DNA from: Flectonema sp. DT1601
Taxonomy: Eukaryota > Euglenozoa > Diplonemea > Diplonemida > Diplonemidae
Assembly: GCA_964019425.1 (NCBI GenBank)
Contig: OZ025807.1
Span: 988,823 to 1,052,822 of the forward strand
Direction: 5' to 3'
Length of the DNA: 64,000 nucleotides
The position numbers and the translations under genes are program-made. Below, piece by piece: positions 1-10,218 of this stretch. The notes beneath the pieces are model-generated. The model did not search any database and was not told the origin of the DNA. It worked only from the letters and a program-made list of their open reading frames with translations. The first letter of the stretch is position 1; each line of letters starts with the position of its first letter.

Positions 1-63
1 CAGGTGGAGGTTTCATCAGTGGGAGTTAGCAAAGACTTCTGCGCGGTGCTACTGTTTGTGTAA
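1..63 (+). CDS. possible C-terminal end of an upstream gene (partial)
   Basis: Frame 1 is open from the window edge for 20 codons and ends at TAA (61-63), with residues such as VEVSSVGVSKDF. The base composition here is richer in G and C than the poly-T DNA that follows, as in the coding regions of this window. The piece is too short to identify or to prove coding. It could equally be untranslated RNA. Confidence 0.25.
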   Translation, partial: QVEVSSVGVSKDFCAVLLFV

Positions 64-195
64 TAGTGTTTGTTCTTTTTTTTTGTTGTGCTTCTGAAGT
101 CGGTTATAATCTGTTTCGATCAACTGATATTCTTTTTTTAATTTATTTCGATTTCTATCACCTATTTTATTTAGTCACGCCCTGCTAAACTATTC

Positions 196-503
196 ATGTT
201 TGGTGGGGCTCTGCTTAGCGAGGCGAATCCTTCTTTCCTGAGGAAGGACGCGGGTAAGTATTATTCAGAATTTTTTTTATTTTTTTTTTTTTTTGAATTT
301 CTTACGAACGTAATGTTGTTGCTATCAACAGCGTTTTAATTTGTTTGTTTTTTTTTTCTAATCCCGTTTGGGGGATCTTCTTAATTGAATGCATGAAATC
401 ATCATAACGTAGATCATCGCTGACCCTTCTGTTTTTCCCTTCGGTAGCTTGTCGGGCTGCCTGCCTAGAAGTTTACGAGTTTGGTTTTCTTTGGTATCGC
501 TGA
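196..503 (+). CDS. doubtful two-exon micro-ORF (37 aa)
   Basis: An ATG at 196 opens 19 codons (MFGGALLSEANPSF...) that run into a canonical donor, GTAAGT, at 254. A pyrimidine-rich acceptor ends at 447 (TTCGGTAG). Joining 196-253 to 448 keeps the frame and reaches TGA at 501-503, for a 37-residue peptide. The donor differs from the GTNTG donors of the confident introns in this window. The piece could instead be a non-coding leader exon of the acid phosphatase gene downstream. No family is recognised. Confidence 0.2.
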
Positions 504-1148
504 AGACATCAAAGGGAACGTGTTAGTTACTTCTGTACATCGTGATGTCAGTCACCAATTCCTGTTCACACTAACCTCTTCGAACGAAGCGCGTTGTTAT
601 CGTCTCATATGTCAAAATTGGTATAATACTTTTGAATGTATTCTGTTTGGGTTCTTTATTGTTATTCTTCACTCTTTTATCTTTCCCTTTCTTTGGGGTC
701 CTTTTAAGCAATAAATGTCTGGCGTCACTATTTGTGATTACCTGTTCACAATCTACAATTTTATACCTTCCATGTGTATGCACTCTATCAGTTTTGTTTA
801 TACACTATTGTTGTGTGGTGAGCTGCCTGTGAATACTGCCAACCTTCTGAAGTTGTAGATGATATTTGTTAGCTGCCTGAAATTGTAATCCATCGGAGGG
901 TCCCAAGAGAGTCGAATCATTTTAGTAACAAGTCTTCTGCTTTCGATAACAAACTTGCATTGTGTTCGTTTCTTAGTTACTCATCGCTAAGTTTATTACT
1001 AGATAATCGATCGGTTTCTTAGTTAGCTGAGTGCTTCTTATCAGAGCAATTCTTTCTAACAGGCTTGCAGAAAACAGAGTTCTATTTTCGTACGTGCTTC
1101 CATTCCACTTATATTATGATTTCTCTCATTTTCACATTTGACTTAACC
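504..1148. other. intergenic, no gene seen
   Basis: AT-rich DNA upstream of the acid phosphatase. Short open frames on both strands lack coding character. The only functional signal I see is the splice acceptor just before the next gene. Confidence 0.5.
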
Positions 1149-1150
1149 AG
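1149..1150 (+). promoter_or_regulatory. leader splice acceptor of the acid phosphatase gene
   Basis: The sequence TTTGACTTAACCAG ends here, 39 bases before the ATG at 1190, which makes that ATG the first in the mature mRNA. The same arrangement recurs before most genes of the window. It is either a trans-splice site or the end of a 5'UTR intron. Confidence 0.5.
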
Positions 1151-1189
1151 GAAGGCAAAGTATTATATTTGCGGAACTGCGGAGCAACA

Positions 1190-2824
1190 ATGGCACGTCT
1201 TACACTATTTGCTTCGCTGTTGGGAATCGGGCTGGCAAATTCCATTGAGCAGGTTCACTTGAATCTCGGTATGAACACTTCAGAACTGACTGTGCAGTGG
1301 GTGACTCAGGAAGAGTCTTTGAGGGACATCATCCGATGGGGAACTTCCGCATCGTCACTCAGCCAATCAGCTGATGGAAACTCGAGAGCGTTCACGGAAG
1401 ATGCCAACAGAACTGAATGGTACACTCACGTGGCTACAATGACAGGTTTAGAAACAAACACTGAGTACTACTACATAGTAGGTGACTTACAGAATGGATT
1501 CTCTGATGTCTACAAAGTAATGAACAGAAGGAAGGCCACAGTAGATAAACCGTTCAAACATGTTCTGTTAGGCGATTTGGGATCTTCTTGCGCCTTCGCT
1601 CTGTGCAATGCGTGCACTCAAAAGAGCATCATCTGCAACTCGACAACTTGTGCAAGGAATACGACGGTCGGTCTGGTGGGCGAGATGGATGCCGACATGT
1701 TCCTTCACGTTGGTGACTTTGCCTATGATTTGGGATCTGACAACGGCCGCGTTGGTGACCAGTTCTTCAACAACATTGAACAGATCGCAGCTCGTGTTCC
1801 CTACATGGTCAGTCACGGTAACCACGAGGATTATGAAATTAATCTGGCACACTACATTGAAAGCTTCAGAGGAATGCCGTCCAACGCGGTTCCTACGGAG
1901 TTCAATACAAGCAACGGGAAGACAACCAACTCACTTTACTTCTCGTGGGATCACGGACTCGTTCACTACGTCGCGATATCAACCGAATTATGGTTCGGAG
2001 TTACAGACAACTCGACAACCTTGTTGACATTCTTAGATTGGGTGAAGAAGGATTTGGAGGCTGCCAACAACAACAGAGAAAACGTGCCGTGGATCCTCAT
2101 GCACGGTCACCGTTCGATTTACTGCAGCTGTGACGGTGACTGTGATGGAAATGCGGCATTGGTGAGAGCAGACATGGAACCGATCCTCTTCGAGTATGGT
2201 GTTGACTTCTTCATCAACGGACATGAACACAACTACGAGAGGATGTGGCCGACTTACAGAAACATGTCTGACCAGTCGAATATCAACCCGAAGGCAACCG
2301 TGTACGTTGTCAATGGGGCTGCTGGATCGCACGAGATGCACGAGCCGTTCACGAAGCCACAGCCGAGCTGGTCGGCATTCCGTTCAAACACGTTCTCGTA
2401 CACGAGAATGTACGTGCACAACGCATCGCACATCCACTGGCAGCAGATACAGACTGACCCAACTCTGTTCCCTGGATCTGACTACGGTCGTGTTATTGAT
2501 GACACATGGTTTGTTCAGAACAGCCACGGACCTTTCAACGAATCTCTGGCCCCGAAGAAGAAACCGACGTCTTGTAGCAACTGCGGTGAGTACGACCACT
2601 GGGCACCGTTGTTGGGATTGGAGGACGGATCCGGAAGGTCAATGGTTGAGCTGATCGCAGAGTACAGAAAGAAGAACGGAGATGATGCTTGGAGGAGTAA
2701 ACTTCGTTATTTGATGAGCCGATTGCATTCGAACCTGACTGTTTGGGAGGACGTCCGTGAAGACGGGAACTCTGATGGTGCCTGGGTGAAGGACTTCATA
2801 TGGAAGGACAGCGGGTCTTCTTGA
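1190..2824 (+). CDS. secreted purple acid phosphatase (metallophosphoesterase)
   Basis: A 544-residue enzyme that should hydrolyse phosphate monoesters at acid pH with a binuclear metal centre, in a lysosome-like compartment or outside the cell. Residues 1-18 (MARLTLFASLLGIGLANS) form a signal peptide. Residues 20-110 fit the fibronectin-like N domain. All five metal-binding blocks of the family are present: GDLG (D129), GDFAYD (D176, Y179), GNHE (N211, H212), MHGH (H305, H307) and GHEH (H345, H347). Several N-x-S/T sites fit secretion. I chose ATG 1190 because the open frame upstream begins with a non-ATG codon and a splice acceptor ends at 1150. Codons favour C or G in the third position more than in most neighbours, which suggests high expression. 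The family call is firm; the substrate is unknown. Confidence 0.93.
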   Translation: MARLTLFASLLGIGLANSIEQVHLNLGMNTSELTVQWVTQEESLRDIIRWGTSASSLSQSADGNSRAFTEDANRTEWYTHVATMTGLETNTEYYYIVGDLQNGFSDVYKVMNRRKATVDKPFKHVLLGDLGSSCAFALCNACTQKSIICNSTTCARNTTVGLVGEMDADMFLHVGDFAYDLGSDNGRVGDQFFNNIEQIAARVPYMVSHGNHEDYEINLAHYIESFRGMPSNAVPTEFNTSNGKTTNSLYFSWDHGLVHYVAISTELWFGVTDNSTTLLTFLDWVKKDLEAANNNRENVPWILMHGHRSIYCSCDGDCDGNAALVRADMEPILFEYGVDFFINGHEHNYERMWPTYRNMSDQSNINPKATVYVVNGAAGSHEMHEPFTKPQPSWSAFRSNTFSYTRMYVHNASHIHWQQIQTDPTLFPGSDYGRVIDDTWFVQNSHGPFNESLAPKKKPTSCSNCGEYDHWAPLLGLEDGSGRSMVELIAEYRKKNGDDAWRSKLRYLMSRLHSNLTVWEDVREDGNSDGAWVKDFIWKDSGSS

Positions 2825-4304
2825 AGTTGTTTTTGGAATGTTTCCATTTCCATAATAAGTCCTTTTCCTTTATTGATTTACTATTTACCACAATTTACAT
2901 TGGGCGAGCATTATTACGGGTTTTTTTATAAAATAAATGGTTGATGTGTTTTAAGGGAATCCTTTTATTTTCAGATAGTGTTTGCACCTTTCCAATAGTA
3001 GTGAATTGTTTCTTTTTTTCTTCTATTTACACTTCTTTATCTCGCAAACGAGTACACAGGAAAGGTTAGTAAGAGTTATAGATTGGTAATCAGCTTTCTG
3101 TGTGTTAGTTTTGTATCTTATCTTCATTATTTACTCCGTGAACTGCTGCCTACAATCTGAAGGTGGTCTTGTCATGGATGCTGTGTCAGCTAACAATAAC
3201 TCTGACAAGATTGGGTCTACTTATGTTGCTGTTGCCTCGTAGCTCGATGCTCTTAGTTTGCTGTATCGACGATGCACAATTCGCATTGTAATAGACTTCT
3301 TTTTCTATCTATCTTTTATCTATTATCTAGGGAACAAAATTCGTTTTTTTCTGATGATCGCCGAGATTTGCTTTCATAATTCCTCCCCGTCTCGTCCCCA
3401 CCCAGAGTATTATAAAGTAAGTACTGTCATGCTTGACTATCTGCGGTATTTATTCCTTATCTTTACTTGTTTAAAACTATCCACCTACCATGTAAGATTA
3501 AACATGTTCTATTACCCTAGATGTTGGGAAACTGCAGAAATGAATACTTTTATTTTACTTATCTTTATTTTTTTTATTCTCAATTTTCTTTTCTAACATT
3601 AATGATCCCACCTCCCCCTCGTACCTTTTTTTTTTTGTACCTACAAACCCATTGTTCGGTAGAACGAGAATTGTGGCAGCGTAACTACCTATTCCTTTAT
3701 TAGGATTTTCTACCGGTTGCGCACAAACAAAATAAAAGTGTGAATGAGTAAGTAAAAAGTGAAGTTTGCCGATTCTTTTTTTTTCTTTTCTTTTCATTTC
3801 AAAATCTGTTACTTGAGGATACCCTTCTGTCTTTTTGTTAAGATGATTTAAATAAAAGGAACTCTTGCCGTTTGAATAATAGCTCTGTTGCATAACAAGT
3901 ATTAAAGAGTAGTAATTGCACCAGTCATCTCATGAACTCAATCAGATAACAAAAAAGCATGGGGAACTTCTGATCCAGCTCTGACAAGAGTGTGGCACAT
4001 TCATCTATGCCAGATTCTGTACCAAGGTTGTTTTAAAAGGAGTCACGATCATAAACGGGACCGTTAAAATACTGTACCTTATTAGAATTATAAAGTTACT
4101 TTCTACGTAAACTACTCATCCCCCCGCCAACAGGTAAGCCTTTACGGCATTTGCGCAGAGTGCTTTTTTCCATACTAATATTTCCTTTAGTTCACTGCAT
4201 AGAATACATAATATTGTATTAAAACTACTTTCCACCCCTCACATTTAATAGCATCAGTACCATTTATTAGGTACAGAGATGTTTAAAACTAAGACTCTGA
4301 TTAG
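2825..4304. other. intergenic, no convincing gene
   Basis: AT-rich spacer with poly-T runs. A 22-codon ATG frame at 3174-3242 has coding-like composition but is too short to support. Longer open frames around 3260-3700 are built from T-rich low-complexity codons. Possible acceptors for the next gene lie at 4269-4270 and 4303-4304. Confidence 0.5.
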
Positions 4305-6083
4305 ATGGATGTGAACAGAAAATACGGATCTGAGGGAATTGAACGAGCGACATTCCCGTCATCCAGAAGCAGTTCAAGCTTCCCAAGTGAACTATCTTAT
4401 GGAGAAGAAGTTGAAGAAGAAGAAACAAATGAAACAAGTGAATACGAAGAAGATTGGTGGGGTGAGTTACAAGATGAAAACAACCTTCCAGTTGGGACTC
4501 TTCGAGAAGCAGTTTGGTTGCTGTTTGAAGATCCGTTTACCAGACTACCCGGATCAATAAAAACATTAAGATACCACAGACTTGGTGGAGCTGCTAGAGT
4601 TTACGCTATCTTTACTTTAATATTAATAGTCGCGTCAACTGTTTTTAACGTGGCTGAATCCCAACCTGAAAACTACATTAACCGAAATAATTATTTTTGG
4701 AGGATTTCAAATGGGTTGTTCGTATCTCTGTTTACAGCGGAATTTATATTGCGTTGGTACGCCTGTCCGAAACTAAAAGAGTTTGTTTCAGATTGGTTGA
4801 ATATTATTGACCTTCTAGCTTTATTGCCCTACTACGTTGGGTTAATAAGCACTGAAGTCCCTTACTTCCACCTCCGCGTACTTCGTGTTATTCGTGGAGT
4901 CAGGATATTACATGCAATGCGGCTATCAAATACGATTGACAGAAATATTGATATGATCATGTGTGCTCTTAGAAAGAGTCGTGAAGTTTTAATTTTATAT
5001 TTTTGTGTTCTTCTTGTGACAGTAGTTGTTTGGTCAAGTGCTATTTATTATATAGAAAGAAATGATTCAAAGTGGGATGCTGATCTTCAAGTCTATACAA
5101 GAGAACGAAGAGACTTATCGAAAGACCCGAATGATCCGAATGCGACGTTATTTTATGTTGAGGAAAGTCCATTTCAATCAATTTATCATTCTCTGTGGTG
5201 GTGCATGACAACCTTAGCAACTGTTGGGTACGGTGATGTTGTTCCGCTATCACCCGGTGGTAAAATTATAGCTGGATTCACAATGATCAGTGGAATCTTT
5301 GTGTTGGCGCTACCAACATCAATATTAGCATCTAATTACCTCTCAGTCTACAGAGAAAGACATCTCCAAGAATCTAAGGAGAAGTCTGAACCAATCACTA
5401 TTCAAAGAGAAGTACATGAAAATCGAATAATGGAAACAATTTATTGGTATCTTGAAAAGATAACTGAACAAGGTATCGTATCCCAACGCCACGCTGAATA
5501 CATCAGAAGAGCACTTTGGAATCCTTATTATGAAAAAAGAGTAATCTGGTCTTATAAAACAAGTCAAATGCATGACTCAGATTATTACAAAAAGTTAGAA
5601 GTCAGGATCCGATACATCGGAATAGTAATAGACGACTGTGAGATATTGTCTTCAGAGGTTAAGCTTCGATATGGTCAAAATCCGCAATTCTCAGGAACTG
5701 AAACGTTCCCAGCAGACAGCGTCATCTCTTTCACTATTGTAAAAGATTTGGTCAACGATTTAATAATTGTTAAAAACATTTTAGAAATCCCTTCGAGTCA
5801 GGCGGAAGAAGCACGAGAGGGAGTTAATTCTGCGTTACACGGACTGTGGTTGTGTTTATCAAAAAATGATAATTTAGTTAAAGACATTTATAGAAAACAA
5901 GCAATGTGGAGTCAAAATATCGAAACTGTAGAGTTTCGTAGAGCATCTCGCTTTGCGTATCTATTAAATCTGATTGTTATTCACGTCGGTGGTGTTTCAA
6001 CAACACCTGGAGTTAGAGTCTTAGGAGACGTATTGCAATCAAAGGAACACTTCGAAGGAAATACTCGTCTGTTTCCAAGCTAG
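4305..6083 (+). CDS. voltage-gated potassium channel (Kv-like, six transmembrane segments)
   Basis: A 592-residue channel subunit expected to form tetramers that pass K+ on depolarisation. After an acidic N-terminus come S1 (about 98-115), S2 (130-150), S3 (162-180), S4 with arginines at 191, 194, 197, 200 and 206, S5 (228-250), a pore helix (290-303), the filter TVGYGD (306-311) and S6 (318-345). The S6 hinge reads ALP rather than PVP. No T1 tetramerisation domain precedes S1, unlike animal Shaker-type channels. A cytosolic tail of about 240 residues has no domain I recognise. The ATG directly follows TTAG at 4301-4304, and an earlier out-of-frame ATG at 4279 may be removed by splicing. A strong hairpin lies downstream at 6317-6356. 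Confidence 0.9.
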   Translation: MDVNRKYGSEGIERATFPSSRSSSSFPSELSYGEEVEEEETNETSEYEEDWWGELQDENNLPVGTLREAVWLLFEDPFTRLPGSIKTLRYHRLGGAARVYAIFTLILIVASTVFNVAESQPENYINRNNYFWRISNGLFVSLFTAEFILRWYACPKLKEFVSDWLNIIDLLALLPYYVGLISTEVPYFHLRVLRVIRGVRILHAMRLSNTIDRNIDMIMCALRKSREVLILYFCVLLVTVVVWSSAIYYIERNDSKWDADLQVYTRERRDLSKDPNDPNATLFYVEESPFQSIYHSLWWCMTTLATVGYGDVVPLSPGGKIIAGFTMISGIFVLALPTSILASNYLSVYRERHLQESKEKSEPITIQREVHENRIMETIYWYLEKITEQGIVSQRHAEYIRRALWNPYYEKRVIWSYKTSQMHDSDYYKKLEVRIRYIGIVIDDCEILSSEVKLRYGQNPQFSGTETFPADSVISFTIVKDLVNDLIIVKNILEIPSSQAEEAREGVNSALHGLWLCLSKNDNLVKDIYRKQAMWSQNIETVEFRRASRFAYLLNLIVIHVGGVSTTPGVRVLGDVLQSKEHFEGNTRLFPS

Positions 6084-6826
6084 CGATTGAAAGAAGTCCC
6101 TCCCAAACACATTCTGCCAAACTTCTCAGTTTTATCTCATTTACTTTATTTTAATGTTTGTTACTATTTCTACCATGTTGTCAACTTGTTGAAGGAATCA
6201 CGTTGACGTACACAGTCAATACAAGCTGTGGGATAATAAAGTTAACCTTGTCAGTAAGGAACATGTTTTTTTGTAAGTACAGAAGCCTTGCAGTACAGTC
6301 CTTGGTGTTGGTATTTCTGTTTGTAATTTACTGCGGTGGTAGTAATTTACAAACAGGTTGTAATTAGCGAATTCTGTTTAGTAGCAGAACTCTTTGTATT
6401 TTTATTTACTGATGTGGGAAAAGGGGGAAGGGAAAAAAAAAAAAAAAACGAAGAACAAAAAAAAAAAAAAAAAAAAAAAAAGAAATGGAAGTAAAAACAA
6501 TAAAAACAAAAAGAAATCTCTAAAACTGTTATTTTCGTTCCTGTGTTCTTGTTGTCTGCTTTCCGTCTACAAAATACGAAGTCTGACCCCTGCCTCCTCC
6601 TACCCGGTTGCTGGGTTGTGGATTAACAAATTTCCATAAAAAAATGCAACACATAAAGTATCCGTTGAACAAGGGGTGAGACAATAATGATATAAATACT
6701 TTGACAATGACGACGTACGTATCATTTACTTTCGCAGGCTTCACACAGACAGATGCTGTACAGCCATTCGAATATTAATAATAACACTCTTCTATCTCTT
6801 TATCAATTATTTCAACAGTCCATCAA
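6084..6826. other. 3' spacer with poly-A and a hairpin
   Basis: Contains the hairpin listed at 6317-6356 and interrupted A-rich runs around 6436-6481. The lysine-rich frame through those A runs is low complexity. The acceptor TTTCAACAG ends at 6818, 8 bases before the next ATG. Confidence 0.5.
6317..6356 (+). repeat. 18-bp inverted repeat (stem-loop)
   Basis: Arms 6317-6334 and 6339-6356 pair over 18 positions with one T-T mismatch (6327/6346) and one G-U pair, around a four-base GGTG loop. It sits about 230 bases after the stop codon of the Kv-like channel, so it would lie in the 3'UTR or processing region. A role in RNA 3'-end formation or stability is inference. Confidence 0.6.
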
Positions 6827-8878
6827 ATGAATGATGAAACAGATTACGAGGATTGCATTAGAATACAAGTCTTACTAAAAGGTGAGTCTTCTATTGATGG
6901 TGTTGAAAAAAAGATTGCCAAACGAGTAGTAAAAAGTTTAATTGAAAAGGCTATGAGAGTCTCACAAGGTATCCCTCCTAATGTATGTCACTTAGAACAC
7001 AGTAAGTGGTTACTGAAATGGAAGCAAGCTGGTGGTGATGTTACTGCTAGTCATCCACAACCAGTAGGGATACCAACTATTTGTAGACAGTTTGATCCAA
7101 TGGTTGAGGCAAAGAAATTATGTGAACTCGCTGCGTACACATTCGAACGAGCAAAGATTCCATTCAGTGAAATAGAATACTTTTCTCTTGGAATTCAGCA
7201 ACTCCTCGCATGTCATGCGGAAGAGACAACTCGGTATCGCCTCCTCCTGAAATCGATGGTGGCCACTTCGATATCAAAATATAATAAAAAGAAAGATTTA
7301 TCCGATAGTGATCATCCGTTTGTTATACAAAATAAAAATCGAATTCCTGAACCTTCCGAAATCACTTCCTCTCTTGACGAAGCTCTACGCGATTCGTACA
7401 ACAACGTTCGTGTGAGGGGATCTAAGAAATTGCGTTCAGTAGAAGAACAGAGAGATGTCTTTGTTGATCTCATTTATTATTATTATTTCATAACTAAACA
7501 ACGAGAGAAGGCCTCATCATTAATGCAAGTGTTGAGTGAGTTACTTGACAACGCAGAAAACAATTTGATTGTTGTTTTAGGAGACGACGATTGCGAACCA
7601 GAACCCGACACGAGTTGCAGCGACAGCTCCTTAGCGACGATGAATTGGATTAGAAAATCATTAAAAGACTCGAAGAGTTCATCGAAGACGAGCAGGAAAC
7701 ACATTTCACGAAATCACTATGACTATTTGACTACACTTCTGGGAACTAGATTGTCGCAAATAAATAAAAGAATTACTTCTCAATCAAATAACTTACTTGC
7801 GAATACCTACATTAGTCACAACATACCGAATCCTACTGAGGAGGAGTGCAGTTATATTTTTCTTCACAGACTAGTTAGTGTGTACACATTGGGTGTTCAT
7901 TTTAATTTAATAAAATATCGATCACTCTCTTTACTCTCTCAAACGATTGGTTCGTATGATCAGCTGACTGTTGCAGATATTTCTTTAAATATTTTAACAC
8001 ATCAACCACCCAGTCAGTCTCAGAGGGAGTTGGTTTCTATTTTATCAAATTTGATAAAAATCGTGCGAAGTAGAGACGAAGAGCGACTCTCCTCTAAACG
8101 CACAGCAACTGACGAAGTGCAACGAGCTCCCAAAATCGTAGAGCGGATCAACACGGCGGTGAAAAGAAGAAGGTTTGGTAAGAAAACACACGAAGAACTC
8201 GTAAAGTGGTGTGAGAGTTCATTAGCCCAAAAGCTGTCAAATTTTCCTGCACTGCAGAACATACCGGCTTTAGTATCCGCGTTGGTTAAAATAGAAGGAA
8301 ATGGAAAGCTATTTCCAATCAGTAATTATTGGGATGCTGTTGACGATTCAAAACTACCCTTCCTGACTCCTCATCAACTCCGTTCAGTTACTGAAGTCAT
8401 ATCAATACTATCGGAAGTGTATTGCGAGCTTTCATTTGTTTGGAAGAATTCCGAAGCTACTCAAGTCTTTCAACTTTCGCAGCTTCTCCAATCTCGTGTT
8501 TCAGAAAGGAATAACGGAGCTCTCGGAGCAGCATGTGCTGCAGTCCTTCACTCCGTCCAACAAGAAAGCGACTCGTCTGAAGTCAGTTCGATACCACTTC
8601 TATCAAAGGCTCTGAGAAATTCATATCATTTGGAAGCTGCTGAGCTTCTCGTTGACAATCCGTCAGAGAAATCAGAAATCGATACTTTCTCTAATGACAT
8701 GCGACTCTTACTTCCGATAGTGAAAAGAGCTTCGGTACTTCGATCACTGAGTTCCATAACAAAAGATGAAATTGTTCAACAACTTTGTCAAGCAGTTCTG
8801 TTAGACGACGACAGTTATCCAACTCGTCAGGTTGGTGTTGCCATCGCGTCATTTGAATTCAGACGGATGATGCCCTGA
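6827..8878 (+). CDS. hypothetical protein, 683 aa, mostly helical
   Basis: No family recognised. The protein begins MNDETDYEDCIRIQV. An acidic Cys- and Ser-containing linker lies near residues 255-270. Long amphipathic helix-like stretches follow, with a basic patch (AVKRRRFGKK) near 450. There is no signal peptide or membrane segment. The acceptor TTTCAACAG at 6817-6818 lies 8 bases before the ATG and supports this start. The frame is uninterrupted, with codon use like the neighbouring unknown genes. It could be an alpha-solenoid or DNA/RNA-associated scaffold, but nothing in the sequence decides this. Confidence 0.75.
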   Translation: MNDETDYEDCIRIQVLLKGESSIDGVEKKIAKRVVKSLIEKAMRVSQGIPPNVCHLEHSKWLLKWKQAGGDVTASHPQPVGIPTICRQFDPMVEAKKLCELAAYTFERAKIPFSEIEYFSLGIQQLLACHAEETTRYRLLLKSMVATSISKYNKKKDLSDSDHPFVIQNKNRIPEPSEITSSLDEALRDSYNNVRVRGSKKLRSVEEQRDVFVDLIYYYYFITKQREKASSLMQVLSELLDNAENNLIVVLGDDDCEPEPDTSCSDSSLATMNWIRKSLKDSKSSSKTSRKHISRNHYDYLTTLLGTRLSQINKRITSQSNNLLANTYISHNIPNPTEEECSYIFLHRLVSVYTLGVHFNLIKYRSLSLLSQTIGSYDQLTVADISLNILTHQPPSQSQRELVSILSNLIKIVRSRDEERLSSKRTATDEVQRAPKIVERINTAVKRRRFGKKTHEELVKWCESSLAQKLSNFPALQNIPALVSALVKIEGNGKLFPISNYWDAVDDSKLPFLTPHQLRSVTEVISILSEVYCELSFVWKNSEATQVFQLSQLLQSRVSERNNGALGAACAAVLHSVQQESDSSEVSSIPLLSKALRNSYHLEAAELLVDNPSEKSEIDTFSNDMRLLLPIVKRASVLRSLSSITKDEIVQQLCQAVLLDDDSYPTRQVGVAIASFEFRRMMP

Positions 8879-9109
8879 TGATAAACACAGTGACTACCAC
8901 TGCACTTGTCTGTACACTTGAAACCTGCCTAGCGAGTTTACATTGTACTCTTCTCATGTTAATAGTTGTTTGATAACTTTAATTATTTATTCTTAAAACA
9001 GATAACCATTTGAGTTCTGAATTCACACGATGGGAGTAAAGTAATTCTAAATTCATTAACCTACACAACACATCACTATTATACCTCATCAGTATAAGAT
9101 TATATTTAT

Positions 9110-9910
9110 ATGTCTAACGATCCAATATTAGAAGCCCTGAAAGGGTTCGACGGAAAGTCGAGTGAAGATCAGAAAGAGTTAGTAGCGAAGTTTTATTCAG
9201 ATATCTACGAGAGGTTAGGAGAGTTAGATGAAGGAGTGTTTGATGAAGCGATGGGAACACTAGGGGATGCTTCTGAAGAGCGGGCAACGACTTGTGCAGA
9301 GCAGCTGGTTGCAGAAATGCAAATTAGTGAACCTGACGAGGCAGAAAAGAAACGTTTAGAACTTGAAAATGAATGGGAAACAGAGTACCAGACAGTACAA
9401 ACTGAAAACAATAAACAAAGAGAAGCAATTGATCCTTTAGACGATGAGTTTGATCAGTGTTATGAAAACACTACTACCACAGACAGCAGCATCCCAACCT
9501 CCCAGCCTCCAATCGATCAATCGGAATTGTTGGCAAAAATCCGCCACCAAATCACACGGGGCGCGGCCAATGAAAACGAGGATCCCAAAACTACTTTCGA
9601 ACCCGACACTTTTAATCAACAGATTGCAGGTCTTCAATTTGCCTTTAGCGGTGCTCCTAAGAAAGTAATTCAGGGCGAGCAAGCTACTACAATGCAATCT
9701 GAGTTAAGGGAACTATCGACTATGATGGAAAAAGATTCAATGAGACCTGAAGCACTAAAGGCGAGGGCGAAGGAACAGAAAGAACAACGAGATTGTGACT
9801 TTCCTGTCATAAGTGGATCAACAACACCTGTTTGTCAAGGAGAGCTAGCTGATTGTCTAAAACATTTAGGCGTATCACTGGGTGATGTTGCTGGTAGTGA
9901 GGCTGGTTAA
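9110..9910 (+). CDS. hypothetical acidic protein, 266 aa
   Basis: No family recognised. The protein is strongly acidic and helical (DPILEALKGFDG at the start, then runs of E and D), with a Ser/Thr/Gln linker around residues 120-140. It ends in a short Cys-containing segment (CQGELADCLKHLG). It has no signal peptide, no membrane segment and no C-terminal prenylation box. The acceptor CCTCATCAG at 9091-9092 lies 17 bases before the ATG. It lies 231 bases after the previous gene on the same strand. I considered Pex19 because of the acidic helical character, but the CaaX box is absent. Confidence 0.7.
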   Translation: MSNDPILEALKGFDGKSSEDQKELVAKFYSDIYERLGELDEGVFDEAMGTLGDASEERATTCAEQLVAEMQISEPDEAEKKRLELENEWETEYQTVQTENNKQREAIDPLDDEFDQCYENTTTTDSSIPTSQPPIDQSELLAKIRHQITRGAANENEDPKTTFEPDTFNQQIAGLQFAFSGAPKKVIQGEQATTMQSELRELSTMMEKDSMRPEALKARAKEQKEQRDCDFPVISGSTTPVCQGELADCLKHLGVSLGDVAGSEAG

Positions 9911-10218
9911 GCCTCCATTCTCTGATGCCACTTCCCCTTTTAAAAAAAAATAAAACAAAATAAAAAGAACGAAAATAATAAAACCGCTCCTGTTATAATT
10001 TTATTTCTGTCCTAAGAAAAACATGATAACAAAAAAACTATTTATGTTCTGACATAACCGACTTCTTCTATATTTCAATAGTGTTACAGAGTATCTTGTT
10101 ATTATTATTCTGTTTTTCACAACAGATGATACTACAATGACGGATTATGTAACAAAACTATTACCTCTTGAGATCTCTATTATGATTGGTGTGTTATAAT
10201 CTCTAAACAGGTACTCAC
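9911..10218. other. short spacer with an upstream micro-ORF
   Basis: A 20-codon ATG frame (10137-10199) lies between two acceptor-like sites: TTTCACAACAG ending at 10125 and CTAAACAG ending at 10210. The second lies 8 bases before the ATG of the next gene. If the first acceptor is used, the micro-ORF would precede the main frame in the mRNA. Confidence 0.4.

Noticed and set aside
1568-2599. Reverse and alternate-frame open frames over the acid phosphatase
   Set aside because: Shadows of a gene with complete catalytic motifs.
6394-6639. Lysine-rich 81-codon frame
   Set aside because: Made of poly-A runs; no coding character.
9110-9910. Pex19 as identity of the acidic protein
   Set aside because: No CaaX box and no recognisable Pex19 core; left as unknown.
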